A DNA stretch of 64,000 bases from Bacteroidota bacterium (GTDB lineage: Bacteria; Bacteroidota; Ignavibacteria; Kapaibacteriales; NICIL-2): positions 36,199 to 100,198 of the forward strand of contig JAIBAE010000008.1 of the NCBI GenBank assembly GCA_019695345.1. The letters are read 5' to 3'. How positions within the stretch are numbered: position 1 is the first letter of the stretch; each line of letters opens with the position of its first letter. The notes under the pieces are model-generated. The model was not told the DNA's origin. It was given only the letters and a program-made list of their open reading frames with translations, and did not search any database. This document shows positions 8,848 to 18,087 of this stretch, piece by piece. The position numbers and the translations under genes were made by a program.

Positions 8848-9420
8848 TCAGGTAATACTGATGTTGTATTTGTACAGTAACCCAACAACGCCTTGCAGAC
8901 TAAACTTTGCTTTTGCTATTTTATTTGTTTCGGGGTCTAACGCGTAGTTGTAAGCGGTGCGGAAGTCTGCTTTTTCCAGATTGGTAAAATCGAACGAGGT
9001 GTTAAGTAAGTCGCAATTATCAAACGCAACACTTTGTGCATTGGTTTCGGTAAAGTCAGCTTCCTGAATGCTGCAATTTTTAAATAGGGTATTCTTAATA
9101 TTGAGTTTATGGAACGAGGTGTTATTAAGAATACAATCTTCAAAATACCATTGCAGTAAAAACTCGCTACATTGCCCAAAGTTAACACCAAGTATTTTAC
9201 AGTTTACAAATCGTACTTCCTTAAAAGCGGTATTCTTTACTGTTACCATACTAAGGTTACAGTTTCTGAACTCACATTCGGTAAACTCGCTGTTAGAAAT
9301 ATCAACGTTGGTAAACGTACAACCAACAAATGTGCAACACTCAAATTGCTCAAGCAGTCTGGGTTGTTGGGTATAATCTATCTTCTCAAATTGTTGGTTC
9401 TCTATCATAATTCTTTGCAT
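8848..9420 (-). CDS. Pentapeptide-repeat protein
   Basis: About 190 residues dominated by degenerate A(D/N)LxX pentapeptide repeats, for example CTFTNVDISNSEFTECEF, where every fifth residue is a hydrophobic F or L. Such repeats fold as a right-handed quadrilateral beta-helix. Some family members (Qnr, MfpA) mimic DNA and protect gyrase, but nothing here shows that role. An ATG at 9408 (giving MIENQQ) is an alternative start. The longer open frame to 9522 runs into element A copy 5 and is rejected. The C-terminal LYKYNISIT tail lacks repeats. Confidence 0.75.
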   Translation of the reverse strand: MQRIMIENQQFEKIDYTQQPRLLEQFECCTFVGCTFTNVDISNSEFTECEFRNCNLSMVTVKNTAFKEVRFVNCKILGVNFGQCSEFLLQWYFEDCILNNTSFHKLNIKNTLFKNCSIQEADFTETNAQSVAFDNCDLLNTSFDFTNLEKADFRTAYNYALDPETNKIAKAKFSLQGVVGLLYKYNISIT

Positions 9421-9455
9421 TATGGTGTGCGGCAATATAACGCATTCTACTCTTT

Positions 9456-9610
9456 TGCTACCGCGTGACCGCGCCGCACCACACATTCTAAATAACCTTA
9501 CTGTGCGAGAGAGTACAATCATTCACAAAAAACGGTTATCGTTGTTGGGGAACTCTCCGGCACATTGTGGTTGTACAATGCGCAATGTTCGGTGCCGTCC
9601 GGCGGTAGCA
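9456..9610. repeat. Element A, complete inverted-repeat copy (copy 5)
   Basis: A 155-bp element with perfect 12-bp ends, TTTTGCTACCGC (from 9453) and GCGGTAGCAAAA. The central ACGGTTATCGT box is at about 9531-9541. Confidence 0.8.
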
Positions 9611-9779
9611 AAAAACTATTTAAAATAAAATCTGCTGCCATATCTATACATCGTCCGTGATGCAGTAGTATGCGCAGCAGATTCTCTCCAACCGAGTAGA
9701 ACCGTTTTTTGAACGATTCTATTTTCCTTGCTAATCCGTTAGCATCTTCCGGTTCTTCCGTGAAATGCTGTGTTACCAA
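9519..9779 (-). pseudogene. Possible small or decayed gene after flgE
   Basis: An 86-codon frame from a TTG. Codons upstream of the TTG, back to a TAA stop, also look coding but contain no ATG. The readable part encodes a helical, charged sequence (EPEDANGLARKIESFKKRF, then ENLLRILLHHG) and then runs into element A copy 5, which supplies the last 25 or so residues and the stop. This looks like a gene whose ends were lost or replaced by the repeat. The family is not recognised, and chance coding cannot be excluded. Confidence 0.3.
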
Positions 9780-9864
9780 CTTAACCGTTTCTAATTGTGC
9801 CTTATGCTTGTACCATCCGTGGTAGCTGCATTAGTGCACGTGTTTACCTGTTACCTATTACCTA

Positions 9865-11190
9865 TTATCGTTTCAACTGATTGATTTCCTGCAAGAACTG
9901 ATCGCTTATGGTGATTGTTCTTGATGCGGCTTCAAATGCACGCTGTGTAGAAATCAAATCGGTAAATTGTTCTGTTAAGTCAACATTCGATTCCTCCAAC
10001 GAGCCACCTAACATAGCCGTTGATGGGAAAATCTCTGTTGCTGTACCAATGTTTGGCAAACCACTGTTTGGCGATACACTGTATGTGTTATTACCTTCTT
10101 TTACCAAGCCGCCCGGGTTTACAAATTTTGCAACCGCAACTTGCGCAAGAACTTCAGATTGGCCATTGGTAAACGCGCCAATTACACGGCCTGTTTTATC
10201 CACGCTTACTCGCGATAAGTTACCTGCAGTGTAACCATCTTGCTCATATGCAGTAACTGAGTTCTGCCCGGCATATTGTGTTAGCCCGGAAAACAAGTTA
10301 CCTGCTTGGGCTAATGTTACAGCAATATTTTTGGTTGAATCGAATGCAGTTGATGATGCGCCAAGGGCTGCATTAAGGTTTGTACCTGTAACATTAAAGT
10401 TCAATGGTGTGTTCATAGAACCATCGGCATTAAACGAAACAGTACCTGCGGCACTTGGTAATGTTAAAGCGTTGCCATCTAATGTCCCTGTTAATGCATA
10501 TTGATTTGCAGTAGCTGATTTAGTAAATGTCATCTGCAATACGTGCGAGTTACCGATGTTGTCGTAAATAGTAATGGAAGTTTGAGCAGTCTCGCCAGTA
10601 AGCATAGAGGCATTTAAATTACCGGCAAGTTTTACTTGTTCTGTTTGGCGTGGGTTTGATTGGGAAAGGTTCAGGTTTACGTGCGTTAATTCTCTTTCTA
10701 AAACGTTATTGCCACTGCTATCTTTTACTGGGCGTCCGTTCACGTCTTTCTTAAAATTATATCCTTGTACAAATGCACCCGTATTGGAATCTACCAGGTT
10801 ACCGCTTCTATCTAAAGAAAAGGCACCTGAACGTGTGTACAAGTCCTGCCCGTTTTGTTCCAAGGCAAAAAAGCCATCACCGGAAAGACCTAAATCTAAC
10901 GCACGGTTGGTTGTACGTATTGAACCTTGCGTAAAGTCTGTGCGAACTGCACCAAGTTTAACACCTAATCCTATTTGGATTGGGTTCATACCACCGTTAC
11001 CTCCGGCAGAGATGTTAGACGGAGCAACCCCCAAAGCTAAGCTCTGAGAGAACTGCTCGGCAAACGATGCCTCGCTGGATTTATAGCCCGTAGTATTTAC
11101 GTTGGCAATATTGTTGGAAATCACATCAAGGCGTTGCTGATGCGCTTTTAATGAGCTTGTACCTGCCGTTAAAGAACGAAGTAGTGCCAT
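9865..11190 (-). CDS. flgE: Flagellar hook protein FlgE
   Basis: A 441-residue hook subunit that polymerises outside the cell to form the universal joint of the flagellum. The N-terminal D0 region has the rod/hook motif NNIANVNTTGYK near residues 26-37. The FlgE/FlgF DGFF signature is in GLSGDGFFALEQNG, and the C-terminal helix with SNVDLTEQFTDLISTQRAF matches the Flg_bbr_C domain. The start at 11190 is preceded by GGAGGG at normal spacing. It is the last clear gene of this flagellar run. The variable middle is of ordinary size, so a long hook would come from the length control rather than from the subunit. Confidence 0.95.
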   Translation of the reverse strand: MALLRSLTAGTSSLKAHQQRLDVISNNIANVNTTGYKSSEASFAEQFSQSLALGVAPSNISAGGNGGMNPIQIGLGVKLGAVRTDFTQGSIRTTNRALDLGLSGDGFFALEQNGQDLYTRSGAFSLDRSGNLVDSNTGAFVQGYNFKKDVNGRPVKDSSGNNVLERELTHVNLNLSQSNPRQTEQVKLAGNLNASMLTGETAQTSITIYDNIGNSHVLQMTFTKSATANQYALTGTLDGNALTLPSAAGTVSFNADGSMNTPLNFNVTGTNLNAALGASSTAFDSTKNIAVTLAQAGNLFSGLTQYAGQNSVTAYEQDGYTAGNLSRVSVDKTGRVIGAFTNGQSEVLAQVAVAKFVNPGGLVKEGNNTYSVSPNSGLPNIGTATEIFPSTAMLGGSLEESNVDLTEQFTDLISTQRAFEAASRTITISDQFLQEINQLKR

Positions 11191-11457
11191 AGGAAAACCC
11201 TCCAAAACTATCTGTAGTTATACAAAACTTATTTGCGTGTTGTGTTACGGTTGCCGTTACTGTACTACAAACCACATGCAAAAAGGCATGGTGCTCATAC
11301 ATCAATACAAAACCGAAAACTTGTGTGGTAAGTTGTGCGCGATTACCCTCAGTCGTTCGGATAGTTCGCTCTTGGTGGGTCTCCTGTTGGCAGTTACATC
11401 GGTGTAACGTCCAAGCTAAGGTCCAACCCTGCATGCAGAATAATTATTACCACATAA
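11191..11457 (-). promoter_or_regulatory. Long leader upstream of flgE, possibly structured
   Basis: A 267-base spacer within the flagellar run that holds no gene I can support. On the minus strand it contains a perfect hairpin (GTTACA-CCGA-TGTAAC) followed by GGAGACCCACC and, about 35 bases later, GAGGGTAATC, which could close a second stem. No known riboswitch consensus could be matched. It may be a 5' leader or hold a promoter for flgE. Confidence 0.3.
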
Positions 11458-11841
11458 TTATGCTACAATTGCCGAATCAATATTTGTAAACACATTATCT
11501 TGTGCTTGTTCGCCCTTCAATGCTGTAATCACTGTGCGGTTCTGAACACTCACAATAAACGCCATATCACGTAAAAGCACTAACGAATCTTTTGCCCCTT
11601 TGTCGTCTGCCTTATTCACTGCAGTTTCCAAACGTTTCATATCATCGGTCGATAGATTCATCTCTCTGCTGGTAATACGGCTTTGGGCATGGGCTGAGAA
11701 CTTTAACTTGCCAACTTCTTCTTGTAAAATATCGGCAAACGGCTTCTGGGGTTCCTGTGCAGGCATGCGTTGCGGCCTGCTGTTCAGTTCGCCTACTCCG
11801 CCAAGCGGAACAAATGGTAGTTGTACGCCGTTCAGTTCCAT
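11458..11841 (-). CDS. Flagellar operon protein, TIGR02530 family
   Basis: A 127-residue protein matching the small flagellar operon family TIGR02530, found beside flgD and flgE in many flagellated bacteria. The core reads FSAHAQSRITSREM, then DDMKRLETAVNKADDKGAKD and FIVSVQNRTVITAL, which is characteristic. The N-terminal third is Pro- and Gln-rich and probably disordered. The molecular role is not established to my knowledge, but its place between flgD and flgE implies a part in hook assembly. A sigma-28-like promoter lies about 75 bases upstream. Confidence 0.85.
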   Translation of the reverse strand: MELNGVQLPFVPLGGVGELNSRPQRMPAQEPQKPFADILQEEVGKLKFSAHAQSRITSREMNLSTDDMKRLETAVNKADDKGAKDSLVLLRDMAFIVSVQNRTVITALKGEQAQDNVFTNIDSAIVA

Positions 11842-11915
11842 AAAGTATCAGTCTTGCTTCCGGTCGTCCTTGACTCGTGAATGCGTTTAATAATTTGTCA
11901 ACGAATTTTTTAATA

Positions 11916-11943
11916 CTATCGGCACTTCTGTTGTAATACTTTA
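11916..11943 (-). promoter_or_regulatory. Sigma-28 (FliA)-like promoter
   Basis: Minus strand: TAAAG, then 15 bases, then GCCGATAG. The -10 matches the FliA consensus GCCGATAA in 7 of 8 positions, and the gap is one base longer than typical. It precedes the TIGR02530-flgE pair. The two boxes also fall in a weak GGCACT/AGTGCC hairpin. Confidence 0.45.
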
Positions 11944-12010
11944 GTGCCCTTAAAAATATATTTCAATCAAATCGAAAAATGTGTTGGGTATCTCTCACAA
12001 TACATCCGGT

Positions 12011-12047
12011 TCTTCAGCGCGCAAACCCTGTGCGAGCCCACCCTCTG
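12011..12047 (-). repeat. Element B fragment
   Basis: Minus strand GTGGGCTCGCACAGGGTTTG followed by CGCGCTGAAG resembles the centre of element B copy 1. The flanks are lost. Confidence 0.4.
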
Positions 12048-12074
12048 TTTAATTCGGAAAAAGATATCTCAGAA

Positions 12075-12779
12075 CTAATTAGAAAGCTCAACAATACTTC
12101 CCGCCGGTACTTCTGCTCCATTAATAATCACAACCGGACCCGACTCTTTATACCGCACACCGGTAATCTTACCCGTAACCGAAGGTGAAATAGTTAAATC
12201 GGTATCTTGCATATCAGTACCGCTCATAACAAATGTGTAATTACCTGCCTCCGCCGTTTTGCCATTGTTATCTTTACCATCCCATAAAAAAGTATTATCA
12301 CCACTTTTTACAGGTATATATGGTGCCGTATAACTTCTAACAATTACACCAGATTCGTTTTTAATATCAATTTTCAATGTTTTAGCTGGAAATTGAAGGT
12401 TATATCCAAACGGCACACCCGATGCGCCATCAAAACTAATGGCATTAGAGTTTGCCTTAACTTGTTTCCCAATCATAGAAGGCAACGTTGACTGCGACAT
12501 AGTTGCCGATAATGTTGTATTCATTGTAATCAATTTTTCCAGATTGGTATTCATATTCTGCATTTGCTCTAAAGAACTATACTGAGCAAGTTGTGCCGCC
12601 ATTTGTTCAAATCCACCACTGGGGCTGGTAGGGTCTTGCGATTTCATCTGCTCCATCATCAACTTCAGAAATGCATTCTTATCTAAGTCTTTTGCAGCAG
12701 CTGTTGTTGTATTTTTTGTACCAAGTTCGTCGAATAACTTTTGTGTTACCGATGATGTAGTTGTAACTGCATCAGCCAT
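12075..12779 (-). CDS. flgD: Flagellar hook capping/assembly protein FlgD
   Basis: A 234-residue scaffold protein that caps the growing hook so FlgE can polymerise. The N-terminal signature AFLKLMMEQMKSQDP at about residues 36-50 and the AAQLAQYSSLEQMQNMN helix are typical of FlgD. The C-terminal half is the Ig-like/Tudor domain, with DGKDNNGKTAEAGNYTF near residues 170-186. AAGGAG precedes the ATG. It starts 21 bases after fliK ends, as in the common fliK-flgD order. Confidence 0.95.
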   Translation of the reverse strand: MADAVTTTSSVTQKLFDELGTKNTTTAAAKDLDKNAFLKLMMEQMKSQDPTSPSGGFEQMAAQLAQYSSLEQMQNMNTNLEKLITMNTTLSATMSQSTLPSMIGKQVKANSNAISFDGASGVPFGYNLQFPAKTLKIDIKNESGVIVRSYTAPYIPVKSGDNTFLWDGKDNNGKTAEAGNYTFVMSGTDMQDTDLTISPSVTGKITGVRYKESGPVVIINGAEVPAGSIVELSN

Positions 12780-12800
12780 AATGATAACTCCTTAAATCAA

Positions 12801-15800
12801 TTAAGCGTAATATTCAAATTGGTTGTTTCGCACACGTTGTTGTTTGCGTCTTTGATGTTGTTTTGTATTAGCATCACCGCGTTCGCGTTGCGTAGTTTCT
12901 TCGCGGTTACTGCCAAACGAACGTAAGAATGCAGCACGTTGCTCTCTATCTTCCTGACGTTGTTGCTGTCCGGCAAATTGCTGCTGTGCACCCTGAGATG
13001 TTTGCTCAGGTTGTTTAACCTGAACAGATACAGAGTCCATACGCACACCATTTTGCACGAACTGTTCTCTCAAAGCAGGAAGTTGTGCTTCAATAACATT
13101 ACGTGTTTCATGAGATTCCACCTCTATACGAAGTAGATTCTCTCTTTCATTCATCTGCATTTGTACAACTACCGTGCCAAGCGCTTCCGGGGTAAGAACC
13201 AAGCGTACGGCACTACTCTCACCTATTGGGCTATTACGCACTATAATCGAAGTTGTATGGGCAAACGACTCAACAGGAATCTTAAACATCGGTAATGGCG
13301 CTGATTCTTTAGCAGACTGCGTTGGTGTGCTCTTTATCGTATCACCAGCAAACCCCATTATTCTGTGTAACGGTACATATTGAGTTCCATCAATTGCTTT
13401 GCTACTCTGATTTTGCTGTTCAGCAGAAATAGTATTTTGTATTGTATTACCACTTGCCTTTATATGCTCTTCTGTTGCTTGAGCCATTGTAAAGGAATAA
13501 GAGTGTTGAGTAGATGGTTGTACAACATTGTTTAGTTGCTGCCCGGTGAATAATTCTTGATTCTCGTTATCAGTAAATGCCGACGAATCAGATTCACCGT
13601 CAGAATTAGAGCTATCAGTGGAAAGAATGTTATCCACTATATCATGAGCATTACCCAAGTTGTGAGTGTGATGTGCATGTAATGCTTTGTTAGGAGTAGA
13701 AACATGAGCAGACATTTGCTGTGTTACTTGTTCCTGATGAATTGTATAATCCGGTTGTTGTTGATTAACAGTAGTATCAAATGCAGAATCCATGCTGGTA
13801 GGTTGTAGCATATTATCCAAACGAGTTGGCACAGCAACAGATGTGTCTACCGTCCTTCCGGCAACAATTCCTGCGTTGTTATTAACAGACGTTTGTTGAC
13901 GAAACGCCCTCATTTGTTCAGATTGTTGCTCAAAACCTGAAATCTTAACCATCGTTTTAAATAATTCCGAACGAGACCGCAAGTCGCGTACTTGTAAACG
14001 GATATCTTTCTTTTTATCGTTTCCGTTTAGACTGCTATCCTCATTATTATTTTTTACAGGGTGTTGATCAGTAACTACAGTTTCAGATGTTGGTGCTGAT
14101 ACACTCAGCCTAGGTGAAGTACTTTCAACAACTGGATATCCAGCATTCACTTCAATGTTGTTCGTTCCACTATCAACGTTAATATTGTTTTCAATACTAG
14201 GTTGAAAGCCTTCAATAATATTCATGGTGCTTGATTTATCAACTGTAGACAGAACACTATGTAGCGGACTATCATTATCTGCTAGTAGTTCATCATTGAG
14301 TACCGAAGGATTGTTTTTTATATCTGTTTTTGATACAACGTGCGCTTGTTGTTGTGTATGTACTTGAGGAGAATTCTTCTTCTCAATAGGTGTAGCGTCG
14401 TGATTTTGAGTAGCATTTAACACGAGTTCAGAAGTTGGCTCTGTAGCAGCTGTTTCAGTCGCAAAATATTCTTTTAACTGATGTACATCATGTAAGGGTG
14501 TACTTGTAATCTGTTCTGTACTTGGCTTATCATTGTTCGTAACAAAAAACTCATTCTCTACCATTGGAGTTTTGGTGGATTGAGATACAGTGGTGTTCAA
14601 CTCAGCTGTAACTTCGTCATCATTGTGTACAGCTTCCTGTACAGGTACTGTTGTCGCTTCCTCGAGAACAGTAGTTTGCTTAGTATTGATAGTGTTAACT
14701 GTAGGGATATCCAATACTGCTTTTTCTACTGCAATCTCACTATTCAAATCTGGAGTAACACTTACATGATTGCTATGTGATATATCATTTACTGAGTTTT
14801 TTTCGTTCGGTTCTTGTTCGGTAGTATAAATACTAGCATTGCTTGGTTTAATACTCTCGGCAGATATTGTAGTGCCTTTTGCTTTTGTATTTGACACCTT
14901 AGGTAGTAGAGTATCCGATACGTCTTGTGTACCAGTTACTGTTGCATCATTTACAAATTCTTCTATAGGTATTGCGCCAGCAAAAGATGTTGTATTTGTA
15001 GTACTGTTAGAATCTGCCTTATCAATATCATGTGTTTTTGACTTGATTGTTGTGTAGGGCAACTCTGTTGTATCCTTTACAGAATGTGCACCAGTACTAT
15101 CTCTTTCCTCTGCTGCATACCCTTCTTGGGTATTATGAACCATAGTTTGTTCACCCTTCCCTCCGTGAGGAATGGTATCATCCGTAGTACTTTTTGTAGC
15201 CGTTTGTACTACATCAGTACTATTCTGAATCACAGAATCGGAAGAAACGCCATCACTTGTTTGTGGTAATACTAATGATGGGGTGTTTGTGTTGTTTGTT
15301 ATGTACTCTACTGAACTACGAACCTTGTGTTCTGCCGGATTCTCTTGTTGTGGCGGAACACTATGTGCTGAATTTTGATGTACATCATAAATGTTTTCAG
15401 TTATCTCTGGTTGTGCTGTTGCCTGAATAACAGTAACAGGTTGATGAGATGTATCTACTACTACGTTAGAACTTTCAATAGCATTCGTGATTGTAACAGT
15501 ATTGTTTTTATACACTCCCTTGTTCTGACTATCTGTGTTTTCCGATTGTAATTGAGAGGCAACGCTTACAACAGGTCTGTCTACATTCGTATTAGCAGCA
15601 GTTATACTAGCAGGATTAACCTCGGTAATAACCTGATCATCTGTTCTATATACCGAAACATTAACAGTATTCTCAATCTTCTCATTCTTGCTGATTGGCG
15701 CAACATCAGTCTGCTGAGTGTGTAATAACGAATCACTCTTTATAACGGGCTCTATTATAACCTGCTGAATAGTGCTTATAGGTTGCTTGTCATCCTTCTG

Positions 15801-17999
15801 TTCTTGAGGCAGAGCTTGGTTTGTGAGACTGCGAGTATTGGCAGTGGTTTTATAAACTTGTTGTGTGGAGGTGAAGTTAACTGGCTCAAGTACAGCATCA
15901 AATTCATTTTTAGTTTGCGCTGAGTTTAAAGAAACAACACCTTCCGGCTTTTCGATACCACGAGGAGTTGTACTATGTTCCGGAATGTTAGTAGATTTAC
16001 TATTAGGCTGCTCCTGTGTACTCTTATCACTATACTGCATTGAGGCAGTAACAACATCTCCGGCTTCAACGGCAGTAGACTCTATGGCACTGAAAGTACT
16101 TACTGTAGAATTCCTTGTTGATTGCTCAACGATAGCAGATCTGTTATCTTCTTTACGTACTACATCGTTTTGTATTCCATTTGAGTAGTTCTCTGATAAT
16201 GCCTGTAGTTCAGGTAGTATCCCTGTGTTTACATCCGTTGGCTTAGCTGCAACTTTTACTTCAACATGTTGAACCGAAAGTCCTAGAGCATTTGCTTTCT
16301 CAATTACGTTAACCAGAGCGTAAAGTGTAGTTATGCCCTGTTGTGGATTAGATACGAGCTGTGCATCTACAGACTTTTCACGGGTAAGGGGTGTTATTAT
16401 ATACTGTTGGTTGTGTTCAACAACTTCTGTCTGCTTGTTTTTTGACTCTGTAGATTGAACATTCTTGAGAGTAGCACCGCTTTTTTCCAACTCAACAGAT
16501 TGAGTCGCATTTTCGGTACTCGCTACACGGTTACTGTTAGTTATAATATCATTCTGTTCAGCAACACTATGTTGGCTTACATCATTGCTATCTGATTTCA
16601 CAGTATTCTGTACAGGATCCACCAATTCAGGTAACAGTTCATCTGTTCCAAGCGGTGTATATTGCTTTGAGTTTTCTTTTACATCATCAATCTGAGCTGT
16701 ATGCTCAACAGTATCATTTGATACTTGTTCTGTTTCGTTCTGTACAGATGGAACACTTGTACTAACATCATCGCCTTGTTGTTCAGAACTCTTTACCGAT
16801 ATCGGTTTTAAACTAACCTGATTTTTACGTATAGATTTATCGTCATTAACTGTGCTACCGTTACTTGCTTCTACAATGGGTTCATTGCCGATAGATGTTG
16901 AGTTTTCCGGCAAAGCGATAGAAGGAATCGTAATTGCTACAGTAAACAAAGCAGGAGTAAAAGTTGTAGCAGTTGTATTATTGTCTAAGCTATCTGCTTC
17001 AGTATTAGGTATATCTGTATTTGTTTCTTTATGTACTACTGGTGTAATAGCAACCTCTGTATATGTTGCGTCAACACCAATGGTATTCAGTACATCAGCT
17101 ATAGTATTTCTAACTGATTGTTCATTTGGGTTGGTTGTTTGCAATACAATACGTAACTCCGCGGGGCTCTGAGCGTTTTCTTGTAGTATTGTTATCGCCT
17201 GTGTTAGTGCAGTTTCAGGTTCACCAACAATAGAGTTGTTTGTAAGCGCATTGATATTTGCTTTTACACTTGCGCCATACCCTAATGTTCCTTTGGTCAA
17301 CGCTGTCAGTAACTCAATTGGCAGAACAACTATGTTACTCTTAGAACTATTCACATTTTGTCTGTCAGTTAGCACAACCGGACTTTGAGCAACCGGAGCT
17401 TCGGTAATATTTTCATCCGAAGTCACCTGCGTAGTAAGCGCTTCTGCTTGTATGTATAAAGCATTCTCAGAAGATACTTGCGTTAATAATGCAAGGGTAT
17501 CTGTAGTATCAGCTGGAAATGCTGTTGTAGTTGTGTTTGGTAACAACAAGTCCACTGGTTGAGATTGCTTCCCAATATTTAAGAACTCTGCTAAATCCGA
17601 GGTAACTTCTCCCACCGAATATACAGTCTCTACATTTTGTAGTTCAGTGCTTTCCTGAGGTATGGTAGAGTAATTGGGTACATCGGCAAATATGCTTTGT
17701 TCTTCGGCTGATAGAGGTTTTAATGTTGTTGGGATATCACTTTCAGGCAATGCAACAGATACTGCTTGAGGTGTAACAGATGTTGTAATGGTACTCTGAT
17801 TATCAATACTATTTTGTAGTACAGGTTGTACATCTACCCCAATACTCTGAACTTCATCGCTGAAAATGGAATCGAATCCCAATGCCGATGCTGAATCCTG
17901 CTCACCGGATACACCCAATATACCACCGCCTAAAGCACTCTGCTTAACGGGTATTCCATCTGCGGGGAATAATGAAGAAAGTATGTCGGATAGATTCAT
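12801..17999 (-). CDS. fliK: Very large FliK-like flagellar hook-length control protein
   Basis: A 1732-codon frame between motE and flgD, where fliK normally lies. The C-terminal Flg_hook domain is visible at about residues 1595-1655 (VRLVLTPEALGTVVVQM, then LLRIEVESHETRNVIEAQLP). In the family this domain switches FlhB export specificity once the hook is complete, while the N-terminal part acts as a molecular ruler. Here about 1550 residues before it are low-complexity, rich in Thr, Ser, Asn, Val and Gln, with no repeats of fixed length seen. Usual FliK proteins are about 400-650 residues. AAGGACG precedes the ATG. The last 80 residues are Gln/Arg-rich. The call is firm from the C-terminus and neighbours. 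Confidence 0.88.
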   Translation of the reverse strand: MNLSDILSSLFPADGIPVKQSALGGGILGVSGEQDSASALGFDSIFSDEVQSIGVDVQPVLQNSIDNQSTITTSVTPQAVSVALPESDIPTTLKPLSAEEQSIFADVPNYSTIPQESTELQNVETVYSVGEVTSDLAEFLNIGKQSQPVDLLLPNTTTTAFPADTTDTLALLTQVSSENALYIQAEALTTQVTSDENITEAPVAQSPVVLTDRQNVNSSKSNIVVLPIELLTALTKGTLGYGASVKANINALTNNSIVGEPETALTQAITILQENAQSPAELRIVLQTTNPNEQSVRNTIADVLNTIGVDATYTEVAITPVVHKETNTDIPNTEADSLDNNTTATTFTPALFTVAITIPSIALPENSTSIGNEPIVEASNGSTVNDDKSIRKNQVSLKPISVKSSEQQGDDVSTSVPSVQNETEQVSNDTVEHTAQIDDVKENSKQYTPLGTDELLPELVDPVQNTVKSDSNDVSQHSVAEQNDIITNSNRVASTENATQSVELEKSGATLKNVQSTESKNKQTEVVEHNQQYIITPLTREKSVDAQLVSNPQQGITTLYALVNVIEKANALGLSVQHVEVKVAAKPTDVNTGILPELQALSENYSNGIQNDVVRKEDNRSAIVEQSTRNSTVSTFSAIESTAVEAGDVVTASMQYSDKSTQEQPNSKSTNIPEHSTTPRGIEKPEGVVSLNSAQTKNEFDAVLEPVNFTSTQQVYKTTANTRSLTNQALPQEQKDDKQPISTIQQVIIEPVIKSDSLLHTQQTDVAPISKNEKIENTVNVSVYRTDDQVITEVNPASITAANTNVDRPVVSVASQLQSENTDSQNKGVYKNNTVTITNAIESSNVVVDTSHQPVTVIQATAQPEITENIYDVHQNSAHSVPPQQENPAEHKVRSSVEYITNNTNTPSLVLPQTSDGVSSDSVIQNSTDVVQTATKSTTDDTIPHGGKGEQTMVHNTQEGYAAEERDSTGAHSVKDTTELPYTTIKSKTHDIDKADSNSTTNTTSFAGAIPIEEFVNDATVTGTQDVSDTLLPKVSNTKAKGTTISAESIKPSNASIYTTEQEPNEKNSVNDISHSNHVSVTPDLNSEIAVEKAVLDIPTVNTINTKQTTVLEEATTVPVQEAVHNDDEVTAELNTTVSQSTKTPMVENEFFVTNNDKPSTEQITSTPLHDVHQLKEYFATETAATEPTSELVLNATQNHDATPIEKKNSPQVHTQQQAHVVSKTDIKNNPSVLNDELLADNDSPLHSVLSTVDKSSTMNIIEGFQPSIENNINVDSGTNNIEVNAGYPVVESTSPRLSVSAPTSETVVTDQHPVKNNNEDSSLNGNDKKKDIRLQVRDLRSRSELFKTMVKISGFEQQSEQMRAFRQQTSVNNNAGIVAGRTVDTSVAVPTRLDNMLQPTSMDSAFDTTVNQQQPDYTIHQEQVTQQMSAHVSTPNKALHAHHTHNLGNAHDIVDNILSTDSSNSDGESDSSAFTDNENQELFTGQQLNNVVQPSTQHSYSFTMAQATEEHIKASGNTIQNTISAEQQNQSSKAIDGTQYVPLHRIMGFAGDTIKSTPTQSAKESAPLPMFKIPVESFAHTTSIIVRNSPIGESSAVRLVLTPEALGTVVVQMQMNERENLLRIEVESHETRNVIEAQLPALREQFVQNGVRMDSVSVQVKQPEQTSQGAQQQFAGQQQRQEDREQRAAFLRSFGSNREETTQRERGDANTKQHQRRKQQRVRNNQFEYYA

Positions 18000-18087
18000 A
18001 TCGTGCGTCCTTGCATTTAGGGGATGCAGTGCACCTTGGTCGTCCTGACATCAGGTATAAAGCACTACATATTCCAAATGAGTTGTG

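Noticed and set aside
11125..11434. 102-residue minus-strand frame covering the flgE leader
   Set aside because: It overlaps the start of flgE in another frame and shows no recognisable protein features.
11191..11457. Cyclic-di-GMP (GEMM) riboswitch before flgE
   Set aside because: The expected conserved GEMM core phrases are not present on the minus strand. Only generic hairpins can be seen.
12801..17999. Several plus-strand open frames opposite fliK
   Set aside because: They are antisense shadows of the low-complexity coding sequence, with no ribosome-binding sites or recognisable domains.
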